From: Gammaproteobacteria bacterium
GTDB taxonomy: Bacteria; Pseudomonadota; Gammaproteobacteria; DAOWEP01
Direction: 5' to 3'
DNA length: 5,305 nucleotides
NCBI GenBank assembly: GCA_030638455.1
Contig: DAOWEP010000073.1
Coordinates: forward strand, 1-5,305
Shown here: positions 1 through 4,949 of the stretch, piece after piece
How positions within the stretch are numbered: position 1 is the stretch's first letter
Layout: the number at the start of each line of letters is the position of its first letter
Notes under the pieces: model-generated
Told to the model about the DNA's origin: nothing
Databases searched by the model: none
What the model saw: only the letters and a program-made list of their open reading frames with translations
Made by a program: the position numbers and the translations under genes

Positions 1-72
1 TAACCCAATACGGCGTTGCATTCCTTGAAAAGGACAAGCCATTCCCTGCGGAATGCGCCTTGTTTTGGGTTA
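1..72. terminator. Dyad-rich element downstream of yheS; possible bidirectional terminator
   Basis: Seen directly: a perfect 8-base inverted repeat TAACCCAA (1-8) / TTGGGTTA (65-72) encloses a second dyad. The inner dyad is acaag (34-38) with cttgt (59-63) around a perfect 6-bp stem cattcc (40-45) / ggaatg (50-55) with loop ctgc. A copy of the left arm, gcattcc at 18-24, could compete for the same ggaatgc, so two folds are possible. On the plus strand the inner stem is followed by TTTT (63-66), as expected of an intrinsic terminator for a transcript arriving from the left. On the minus strand, where yheS ends, the T-run after the stem is only tcctttt. The element may therefore serve both directions, or be a dispersed intergenic repeat whose ends are the 8-base arms. 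The upstream neighbour lies outside the window, so its partner gene is unknown. Confidence 0.45.
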
Positions 73-114
73 TCTGGGTAGCTCTGAACCCGTCAATATC
101 ACCTTGAAGGAGTA

Positions 115-2016
115 CTAGGTCAGGGTTTCCAGTTCCTCGCTCGCAGCCAGCCATTGCTCTTCAATATCCTGCAATGCCTGGATAACCTTTTCCTGTTGGG
201 TCAGGCAGTCATTTAATTGTGATTTGTTTTTATCTTCGTACAGGGCATTAGAGGCTAGTTGTTCAGAAAGACTGTCTTTTTCTGCATTAAGTTTTTCCAT
301 CTGTGTTTCCAGTTTTTTGACCTTGTTTCGTAATGGCTGGAGCTGGCGTCTTTTGTCAGCAGCATCCTGTCGTTGTTGTTTTTTGCTGGTGGTTTGAAGA
401 TTGCTATCAATGTATTCTGTTGTTTTTAGAGCTGTATTTTCAAGAGTGTCATGATCTTTTACCCATTGACGGTAATCATCCAGGTCGCCATCAAAAGGCT
501 GTACCTTTCCATCTGCTACAAGGAGCAAGGTGTCAGCAACTGTACGTAACAGGTAACGGTCATGTGAGACGATAATCATTGCGCCTTCAAATTCCTGCAA
601 TGCTGTGCTGAGGGAAAAGCGCATTTCAAGATCCAGATGATTGGTAGGTTCGTCCAGTAACAACAGGTTGGGTTTCTGATACACAATCATGGCCAGTACC
701 AGTCGTGCCTTTTCACCACCTGAAAAAGGCGCGACAGGTGTTAATGACATTTCGTTATTGAACCCAAACCCACCCAGATAACTGCGTAAGTCCTGTTCCC
801 TGGCCTTGGGGTCGAGCCTCTGTATATGCAGTAAAGGGCTGGCGTTACCATCAAGCTGTTCGAGCTGGTGTTGGGCAAAGTAGCCTATTTTAATATGTTT
901 GGCATCTTTACGTTCACCGCTTTGCAGGGAAAGTTCCCCTGCCAGTAGTTTGATGAGCGTTGATTTGCCGGCACCATTTTGGCCTAGAAGACCAATGCGA
1001 TCCCCGTTGGTGATATTGAGCCGAATATTATTCAGTATCAGGTTGTCACCATAACCTGCACTTGCACTTTCCAGTTGTAGTAATGGGTCAGGAAGATGAT
1101 CTGGTTTCCGAAAATTAAAATGGAAAGGTGAGTCGACATGGGCCTGGCTGATAACCTTCATGCGTTCAAGTGCCTTGAGGCGGCTTTGGGCCTGACGTGC
1201 CTTGGTGGCCTTTGCACGGAAGCGATCAACAAAATCCTGCATATGTTTCATTTCACGCTGTTGTTTTTCATAGATGGACTGTTGGTTGGCCAGTCTTTCT
1301 GCACGTTGTATCTCAAAATCGGAGTAGTTTCCGGTGTAGAGTAAAAGCTCGTTTTGTTCAATGTGAGCGATATGGCTAACGACTCGATCCAGAAAGTCCC
1401 GATCATGTGATATGAGTAATAGTGTGCCGGGGTAACTGCGTAGCCAGTCCTCAAGCCAGATAACGGTTTCCAGGTCAAGGTGATTGGTGGGTTCGTCAAG
1501 TAATAAAAGGTCAGAGCGACACATTAATGCCTGCGCAAGATTCAATCGCATGCGCCAGCCACCAGAAAATTCTATTACGGGTATTTGTTCCTGGTCAGGA
1601 GTGAAGCCAAGTCCGTGCAGTAACTGGCCAGCTCTGCTTTTGGCGCTATATCCATGTATGTTTTCCATCTCGGTGTAGAGATGTGCGAGTTTTTCACCTT
1701 TGTTTTCCTGTTCAGCTTTTTGTATTGCCTTCTCTATCCTGCGAAGTTCCTTGTCACCATCCATTACATATTCAATTGCGGGTAGTTCAACTGCAGGAGT
1801 TTCCTGTGCAATATGGGCGATGACTGTTCCGGGTGGTAACTTGAAATCACCTGAATCTGGTTGCAGGTCATTCTGTATGAGTGCAAACAGGCTGGACTTG
1901 CCGGTTCCATTGGCACCCGTAATGCCTACCTTTTGGCTTCTGTGGATAGTGAGAGTGACATCGTGCAGGAGTTCGCGTGCACCACGACGTAAGGAAAGTT
2001 CGGTAAAGGTAAGCAA
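115..2016 (-). CDS. yheS: ABC-F family ATPase, YheS type (ribosome-associated)
   Basis: This 633-residue protein has two ABC ATPase domains and no membrane segments, the ABC-F layout. It aligns from end to end by eye with E. coli YheS (about 637 residues). Domain 1 has Walker A GANGTGKSS (34-42), signature SGGWRMRL (151-158), Walker B with DEPTNHLD (174-181) and the H-loop SHDRDF (203-208). The linker between domains, which in ABC-F proteins reaches toward the ribosomal P-site tRNA, carries the basic stretch FRAKATKARQAQSRLK (266-281). Domain 2 has GQNGAGKST (345-353), SGGEKARL (432-439), LLLDEPTNHLD (452-462) and SHDRYLL (484-490). Residues about 545-630 are charged and heptad-like, matching the usual C-terminal coiled coil. 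Both catalytic glutamates are present, so ATP hydrolysis is expected. ABC-F factors act on ribosomes stalled or slowed during synthesis; the exact YheS substrate is less settled. The start is TTG: no ATG or GTG lies between it and the in-frame TAG at 2035-2037, and the N-terminus then matches the family. It begins 7 bases after the apaH stop with no good ribosome site, suggesting coupled translation. Confidence 0.95.
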   Translation of the reverse strand: MLTFTELSLRRGARELLHDVTLTIHRSQKVGITGANGTGKSSLFALIQNDLQPDSGDFKLPPGTVIAHIAQETPAVELPAIEYVMDGDKELRRIEKAIQKAEQENKGEKLAHLYTEMENIHGYSAKSRAGQLLHGLGFTPDQEQIPVIEFSGGWRMRLNLAQALMCRSDLLLLDEPTNHLDLETVIWLEDWLRSYPGTLLLISHDRDFLDRVVSHIAHIEQNELLLYTGNYSDFEIQRAERLANQQSIYEKQQREMKHMQDFVDRFRAKATKARQAQSRLKALERMKVISQAHVDSPFHFNFRKPDHLPDPLLQLESASAGYGDNLILNNIRLNITNGDRIGLLGQNGAGKSTLIKLLAGELSLQSGERKDAKHIKIGYFAQHQLEQLDGNASPLLHIQRLDPKAREQDLRSYLGGFGFNNEMSLTPVAPFSGGEKARLVLAMIVYQKPNLLLLDEPTNHLDLEMRFSLSTALQEFEGAMIIVSHDRYLLRTVADTLLLVADGKVQPFDGDLDDYRQWVKDHDTLENTALKTTEYIDSNLQTTSKKQQRQDAADKRRQLQPLRNKVKKLETQMEKLNAEKDSLSEQLASNALYEDKNKSQLNDCLTQQEKVIQALQDIEEQWLAASEELETLT

Positions 2017-2023
2017 AAGAGTA

Positions 2024-2872
2024 CTAGGCCTTGTCTATTGGTCTGATTTCCGGGCAATCAATGCTAATAAACTCTGGTATGTCGAGATGGGCTATATTGT
2101 CTAGCCGCATGGCAGTGAGTTGATGACCCCACAGACATCCTGTGTCCAGCGCATATATACCGTTTGTATGTTGTAGACCCAATGTTGACCAGTGTCCAAA
2201 GATAATCTTCATGTCCTTGCTGGCGCGATCCGGTACATTAAACCATGGGATGTATGGTTCTGGTTGTGTGCCGGGAGGCCCCTTGGCCTGTAAACACAGG
2301 TTTCCTTGTGTGTCACAGTAACGTAAGCGTGAAAAGCAGTTGGTAATGAACCGCAGTCGATCCCATCCCTGCAGGCTGTCAGACCATTGGCCTGGCTCAT
2401 TTCCATACATGTGGGCCAGAAAATCCTGAAATTGATCTCCACGTAATGTTTTTTCCACTTCATTTGCACATTGTTGCGCAGTAGTCAGGTCCCATTGGGG
2501 AGGTAGGCCGGCATGTATCATGGTGAGGTCTAAAGCCTCATCATGATGCAAAAGAGGTCTTTCTCGTATCCAGTCCAGTAGCTCATCCCGATCCGGTGCA
2601 TTGGTAATATCATCTAATGAGTCGAACGGATGTTTCGAGAAATGCTTATTTGCAACAGCTAGCAAATGAAGATCATGGTTCCCCAGAACAGTTACAGCTT
2701 GCTTTCCCAGTCCTTTTACAAAACGGAGTGTTTGAAGTGAATTTGGCCCCCTGTTTACCAGGTCACCAGCAAACCATAGGGTGTCCTCTGTCTGATCAAA
2801 ATTCAGTTTATCCAGCAACTCCATGAGTTGCTGATAACAACCCTGAATATCACCAATGGCATAGGTCGCCAT
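2024..2872 (-). CDS. apaH: Symmetrical bis(5'-nucleosyl)-tetraphosphatase ApaH
   Basis: A 282-residue cytoplasmic metallophosphatase of the PPP family (E. coli ApaH is 280). It splits diadenosine tetraphosphate symmetrically into two ADP and, in E. coli, also removes Np4A-type caps from RNA. The PPP metal-site motifs are in order: GDIQGC (7-12), GDLVNRGP (36-43), GNHD (64-67), HAGLPP (120-125) and GHW (226-228). ALDTGCLWG (241-249) is the typical C-terminal ApaH block. The first motif has Gln where E. coli has His (GDVHG); from memory this Gln form is widespread in ApaH outside the enterics, so it should not mean loss of activity. The ATG at 2870-2872 gives the canonical MATYAIGD start. The ribosome site is weak (GTGAGA about 10 bases upstream). 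In E. coli apaH directly follows apaG; here 350 bases lie between them, containing a methyltransferase-like remnant, and apaH has its own promoter candidate at 2912-2940. yheS follows after 7 bases and is likely co-transcribed. Confidence 0.97.
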   Translation of the reverse strand: MATYAIGDIQGCYQQLMELLDKLNFDQTEDTLWFAGDLVNRGPNSLQTLRFVKGLGKQAVTVLGNHDLHLLAVANKHFSKHPFDSLDDITNAPDRDELLDWIRERPLLHHDEALDLTMIHAGLPPQWDLTTAQQCANEVEKTLRGDQFQDFLAHMYGNEPGQWSDSLQGWDRLRFITNCFSRLRYCDTQGNLCLQAKGPPGTQPEPYIPWFNVPDRASKDMKIIFGHWSTLGLQHTNGIYALDTGCLWGHQLTAMRLDNIAHLDIPEFISIDCPEIRPIDKA

Positions 2873-2895
2873 ATTTATGGTCTCACATATAATAA

Positions 2896-2929
2896 AACTC
2901 TCATTGTGTTTATTATGTGGTGGAGAGTT
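2896..2929. repeat. 7-bp inverted repeat around the apaH -10 candidate
   Basis: AACTCTC (2896-2902) and GAGAGTT (2923-2929) form a perfect 7-base inverted repeat with a 20-base spacer. The centre of the spacer contains the proposed apaH -10 hexamer, so the arms sit just upstream and downstream of it. The arm spacing of about two or three helical turns would suit a dimeric repressor, but no known operator consensus is recognised. It could equally be chance in AT-rich DNA. Confidence 0.3.
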
Positions 2930-2940
2930 AGTAACTGCAA
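2912..2940 (-). promoter_or_regulatory. Candidate sigma-70 promoter for apaH-yheS
   Basis: On the minus strand, TTGCAG (2940-2935; 3 of 6 to TTGACA, keeping TTG) is followed after exactly 17 bases by CATAAT (2917-2912; 5 of 6 to TATAAT). Transcription would start near 2905, giving a leader of about 33 bases before the apaH ATG at 2872. Its position just after the stop codon of the methyltransferase-like remnant suggests that apaH gained, or kept, independent transcription when it was separated from apaG. It is inferred from sequence alone. Confidence 0.45.
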
Positions 2941-2943
2941 CGG

Positions 2944-3153
2944 TTAAGGAGCTATTGTTTTCTGAAGCATGATATGCCTGAAACAGCCTGTACTATTTGC
3001 CGGGGTATTCTCTATGAGTTTTAGCTGGGAGCATTCTGAGATAATTTCTTCGAAAACCACGTCCAGACTTGTCTTTCGGTATTTATGCGTAGCCTTTGCG
3101 ACCACTAGATCATAAATTGGACTTAGCAGGGTATAACTGTGATGCAGTCCCAT
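2944..3153 (-). pseudogene. Short ORF resembling a core-deleted class I SAM methyltransferase
   Basis: An open frame of 69 codons on the minus strand between apaG and apaH. The first about 30 residues, beginning MGLHHSYTLLSPIYDLVV, look like the N-terminus of small UbiE-like class I SAM-dependent methyltransferases (about 200 residues), in which a Y-x-x-x-SP/AP-x-YD segment precedes the SAM-binding domain. The glycine-rich SAM motif that should follow (ExGxGxG type) is absent. From about residue 33 the frame continues with FEEIISECSQLKLIENTPANSTGCFRHIMLQK, which resembles the last helix and beta-hairpin of the same family. The simplest reading is an in-frame deletion of roughly 130-150 codons joining the two ends. 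Such a product could not bind SAM. The ATG at 3151-3153 has no ribosome-binding sequence, and weak hairpins lie upstream, so translation is doubtful. Assignment to the family is from memory of its N-terminal pattern; a genuine small protein is the alternative. Confidence 0.5.
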
Positions 3154-3166
3154 GTGTAAAGAAAGA

Positions 3167-3206
3167 TTTACTGGTTAGTAAAATATAGTTTAAAGACAGA
3201 CTATAT
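3167..3206 (-). terminator. Two adjacent AT-rich hairpins after apaG; weak terminator candidate
   Basis: Between the apaG stop and the remnant start there are two back-to-back dyads. ATATAGT (3183-3189) pairs with ACTATAT (3200-3206) around a 10-base loop, and TTTACT (3167-3172) pairs with AGTAAA (3177-3182) around GGTT. On the minus strand the first stem runs directly into TTTTACT and the second is followed by TCTTTCTTT. The stems are nearly all A-T, so as intrinsic terminators they would be weak. They may protect or end the apaG transcript. Confidence 0.35.
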
Positions 3207-3225
3207 CTTTGGAGGTTATTTTGAT

Positions 3226-3609
3226 TCAGTTAAGAATCATGGGTACAGAAAGAGTGAACATGGGAATTTCTGCATCAAAGTGGTCGCCATTTTCTGAATG
3301 CATCTGGTAACTTCCGTGCATGCTGCCAACCGGGGTATCGAGTACGGTTCCACTGGTGTATTCAAAGCCTTCACCAGGTTTGATTTGCGGTTGTTCACCT
3401 ACGACTCCATCCCCACGTACTTCCTGGGTATTATTATCTGCATCAGTGATGATCCAGTGTCTGCTGAGCAATTTCGCTGTATTAGTACCGTTATTTTGTA
3501 TAGTGACGGTATAAGCAAAAACGTAGCGTTCAGCTTCAGGGTCTGATTGTTCTTCAATATAGACCGCTTTAACATTTACATCGATATCGTTTTTAGTTTG
3601 TCCGCCCAT
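3226..3609 (-). CDS. apaG: ApaG family protein (Co2+/Mg2+ efflux-associated, FN3-like fold)
   Basis: This 127-residue protein matches E. coli ApaG (125) throughout. Family blocks are FAYTVTIQNNG (31-41), LLSRHWIITDAD (47-58), GDGVVGEQPQIKPGE (66-80), YTSG (84-87), PVGSMHGSYQM (93-103) and IPMFTLSVP (115-123). ApaG is a single all-beta domain of fibronectin-III type, found alone in bacteria and as a domain in some eukaryotic F-box proteins. A Salmonella homologue (CorD) was linked genetically to cobalt and magnesium sensitivity, but its molecular role is not firmly known. No signal peptide or membrane segment is seen, so it should be cytoplasmic. The ATG at 3607-3609 gives normal family length; AGGA lies about 12 bases upstream, a rather distant ribosome site. 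Unlike the tight E. coli arrangement, it is separated from rsmA by about 1.3 kb holding two other genes and from apaH by 353 bases, so it is probably transcribed on its own or with comFB. Confidence 0.96.
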   Translation of the reverse strand: MGGQTKNDIDVNVKAVYIEEQSDPEAERYVFAYTVTIQNNGTNTAKLLSRHWIITDADNNTQEVRGDGVVGEQPQIKPGEGFEYTSGTVLDTPVGSMHGSYQMHSENGDHFDAEIPMFTLSVPMILN

Positions 3610-3690
3610 TCAAATCCGGGTTCCTGTGCACGTTTGTGTTTGTGGAATATTAGAAGTCTATTTTACATGAAATTGCCTGATGGAGCACTG

Positions 3691-3717
3691 TTTATAACCA
3701 GATGAACTGTAAGTAAA
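3691..3717 (-). promoter_or_regulatory. Weak promoter candidate for apaG
   Basis: The 214 bases between comFB and apaG hold no gene. The best -10 on the minus strand is TATAAA (3696-3691; 5 of 6). The only -35-like hexamer nearby is TTTACT (3717-3712; 4 of 6), 15 bases away, which is short. Transcription would begin about 75 bases before the apaG ATG. A perfect TTGACA at 3776-3771 has no usable -10 at 16-18 bases. The call is tentative and read-through from comFB is the alternative. Confidence 0.2.
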
Positions 3718-3823
3718 TGTAGTGAAATTAGATCACTCAATCAAACGTTTCAGCTAAATATTCGTCAGATTGTCAATAACATGCTTGTAATATCCACTTT
3801 GAGCATAAGTCCAGCAGTAGATA

Positions 3824-4114
3824 TCATGGCGACTGTTTATCTTCCGAGCCATTTCCTCTCTTACTAATAGTATCGAGAGCACTTTTGATAGCGATATCAA
3901 CTGCCACATACATATCATTTCTTTCTTTTTGCGGCATATAAAATATCAAATCTACAGAATGGCGTACATATTTTGCAGGTAGTTGATTAAGTGTTATGCA
4001 GGCAACATCTTCAAAAAAATCTTGATCCATATTACCGCTTTGATATTCGTCGGTTTCAATGATCCGTTCCTGCACCAATCCTTCGTAATAATTGTGAATA
4101 GCGTCAATGGTCAT
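3824..4114 (-). CDS. comFB: ComFB family protein (late competence protein ComFB domain)
   Basis: A 96-residue cytoplasmic protein recognised as a single ComFB domain. Typical features are the N-terminal IHNYYEGLV (6-14), the acidic DFFEDVACITLNQLP block (32-46) with DVAC and LNxLP, and KYVRHSVDLIFYMP (48-61), followed by a final helix (about 64-82). The family is named after the middle gene of the Bacillus comF operon, but stand-alone copies are common in cyanobacteria and proteobacteria. Work in cyanobacteria has reported ComFB/CdgR proteins as cyclic di-GMP receptors affecting cell size, motility or competence; whether this copy binds a nucleotide is inference. No comFA or comFC lies beside it in the window. 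The ATG at 4112-4114 gives the usual family N-terminus; AGGGA lies about 13 bases upstream, a poor site. It sits between rsmA and apaG, which are adjacent in E. coli, and is divergent from the exported-protein gene at 4353. The tail from residue 86 is polar and probably disordered. Confidence 0.85.
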   Translation of the reverse strand: MTIDAIHNYYEGLVQERIIETDEYQSGNMDQDFFEDVACITLNQLPAKYVRHSVDLIFYMPQKERNDMYVAVDIAIKSALDTISKRGNGSEDKQSP

Positions 4115-4168
4115 GGCAATTTTTTGGTCCCTGAATATTGGTATTACTTTAAGAATAAATGGTCATGG
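4106..4168 (-). repeat. 11-bp direct repeat duplicating the comFB start; five-codon leader ORF
   Basis: AATGGTCATGG occurs at 4106-4116, covering the comFB start codon, and again at 4158-4168, 52 bases upstream in the transcript. On the minus strand each copy reads CC-ATG-ACC-ATT, coding Met-Thr-Ile. The upstream copy continues TAT-TCT-TAA and so gives a five-codon reading frame MTIYS ending at 4149, 34 bases before the real comFB ATG. A -10-like TATAGT (4181-4176) lies a few bases upstream of the leader ATG, which would make it almost leaderless. The repeat is seen directly; a regulatory role is inference. Confidence 0.4.
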
Positions 4169-4303
4169 TTTAATAACTATAATAGAACAGAGAAAATTAA
4201 ATACCTAGATTCTATGTAGTTAGCTTTTTCATAAATAAATCTGATAATCTCTATTAGTTATTGATATTACTATATTTTATGGCAGAAGCCCCCTATACAG
4301 TCC

Positions 4304-4316
4304 ATACTTAAAGTAT
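4304..4316. promoter_or_regulatory. 13-bp palindrome upstream of the exported-protein gene; possible operator
   Basis: ATACTT-A-AAGTAT is a perfect dyad with a one-base centre, 36 bases before the ATG at 4353 and overlapping the -10-like TATATT at 4314-4319. That position would suit a repressor site. No known regulator consensus is recognised, and AT-rich DNA yields such dyads fairly often. Confidence 0.25.
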
Positions 4317-4341
4317 ATTCAATACATAGCCTCAGGCCGTT

Positions 4342-4347
4342 GGAGGT
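4342..4347 (+). promoter_or_regulatory. Strong Shine-Dalgarno site for the exported-protein gene
   Basis: GGAGGT lies five bases before the ATG at 4353. It is the best ribosome site in the window and is the main reason to believe this orphan frame is translated and that it begins at 4353 rather than at the internal ATG at 4422. CCTC at 4330-4333 could pair with GAGG (4343-4346) and partly mask the site, but four pairs are too few to claim control. Confidence 0.7.
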
Positions 4348-4352
4348 GCGCT

Positions 4353-4895
4353 ATGAAAATGTTGGACACCAGGTTAGTTTCATTAACATCAGAATCGATA
4401 CTGAAACTATTGCCAAAATTTATGTCAAAGCGTGTGCAAGGGAAGAAACTATTATTTCCACTGTTTATTTTTCCCTGTTTATGTCTGTTCGTATTCCCTT
4501 CCAAGGGTGGAGAATTGGTAGCTAAACCTCAAAGTGTTAATAAATTCTTCTATCCATCTTACTCTGTAAATACCTTGCTTGAGCAAGCAAAAGCCAGTTC
4601 AGGTAAACCGTCAAATATAAACTGGCTGCTGAATAATAGTGTAGTTGAAAATGGCATATATTCTTTGGAGTTCAAATCAGGTAAGAAGGGTCAATATGGG
4701 GGTAAGCCGAAAGGTAATGGGGGTGTATGGGAAAACCTGAGTCTGAAGTTCTCATTAGATCTGCTTCCAAAGCAATATTATCACACATCTTTGCCGTGGT
4801 TATATGAGAATGATCTTTTCAATAAGGATACCAGAACCCACTTTCGTGCGAATCGATCAAGAGTGGTTTTTTCAATTAGTGGTGAGTGGTACTAA
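4353..4895 (+). CDS. Hypothetical protein with one N-terminal hydrophobic segment (exported or membrane-anchored)
   Basis: Not recognised as any family. The frame codes 180 residues and is the only plus-strand gene in the window. Residues 25-32 are basic (SKRVQGKK), followed by a strongly hydrophobic run, LLFPLFIFPCLCLFVF (33-48), then the polar PSKGGE. This is a signal peptide or a single membrane anchor with the rest outside the cytoplasm; no clear Ala-x-Ala cleavage site or lipobox is seen. Starting at Met24 would give a more classic signal-peptide length, but only the first ATG has a ribosome site. The remainder has a Gly/Lys-rich stretch (about 109-124: GKKGQYGGKPKGNGG) and an aromatic-rich C-terminal part ending SISGEWY. 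Cys42 and Cys44 are both within the hydrophobic run, so no disulphide is expected in the mature part. It is divergent from comFB and converges on rsmA with 34 bases between stops. The surroundings are AT-rich and rsmA-apaG are adjacent in E. coli, so acquisition or local gene birth is plausible. Confidence 0.6.
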   Translation: MKMLDTRLVSLTSESILKLLPKFMSKRVQGKKLLFPLFIFPCLCLFVFPSKGGELVAKPQSVNKFFYPSYSVNTLLEQAKASSGKPSNINWLLNNSVVENGIYSLEFKSGKKGQYGGKPKGNGGVWENLSLKFSLDLLPKQYYHTSLPWLYENDLFNKDTRTHFRANRSRVVFSISGEWY

Positions 4896-4916
4896 CTAAA
4901 GAAGATTGAAGAAAGT

Positions 4917-4949
4917 ATCAGATGGAGTTTTATTTAGAACAGTTCTGAT
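4917..4949. terminator. Dyad at the convergent ends of the orphan gene and rsmA
   Basis: ATCAGA (4917-4922) and TCTGAT (4944-4949) are a 6-base inverted repeat. Within it AGAAC-A-GTTCT (4936-4946) is an 11-base palindrome lying in the last codons of rsmA. The region between the two stop codons is only 34 bases, so any terminator for either gene must overlap the other's end. There is no clean GC-rich stem followed by a T-run, so the terminator call is weak. Confidence 0.2.

Larger units (their letters stand above)
4115..4352. other. AT-rich divergent intergenic region between comFB and the exported-protein gene
   Basis: These 238 bases carry no gene and are more AT-rich than the flanking core genes. 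They must hold the promoters of both neighbours, which point away from each other. For comFB the best -10-like hexamers are TATTAT and TATAGT (4184-4176), without a clear -35. For the plus-strand gene TATATT (4314-4319) overlaps the palindrome at 4304-4316, again without a convincing -35; GATAAT (4243-4248) is another possibility. Poor -35 boxes on both sides suggest activator-dependent or alternative-sigma promoters, or promoters missed by eye. Confidence 0.35.

Noticed and set aside
1248..1499. An 83-codon minus-strand frame within yheS
   Set aside because: It is an alternative frame of the same strand inside the conserved ABC-F coding sequence and matches nothing.
1700..2104. A 134-codon plus-strand open frame over the yheS start and apaH end
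   Set aside because: It lies antisense to two clearly real genes, is rich in Cys/Ser/Arg as antisense frames usually are, and has no ribosome site or recognisable domain.
2837..2854. Gln instead of His in the first metal motif of ApaH (GDIQGC) as a sign of lost activity
   Set aside because: All other metal-site motifs are intact and the Gln form is, as far as I recall, common in ApaH outside the enterics.
3298..3546. Plus-strand frames opposite apaG
   Set aside because: They are antisense shadows of a well-supported gene with no translation signals.
3721..3737. AGTGA/TCACT hairpin after comFB as a terminator
   Set aside because: Only five base pairs and no following T-run on the minus strand.
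3771..3776. Perfect TTGACA on the minus strand as an apaG promoter
   Set aside because: No acceptable -10 lies 16-18 bases downstream; the hexamers there match TATAAT at only about two positions.
3983..4219. A 78-codon plus-strand frame across comFB and its upstream region
   Set aside because: It overlaps conserved comFB codons in antisense, has no ribosome site and shows no protein-like pattern.
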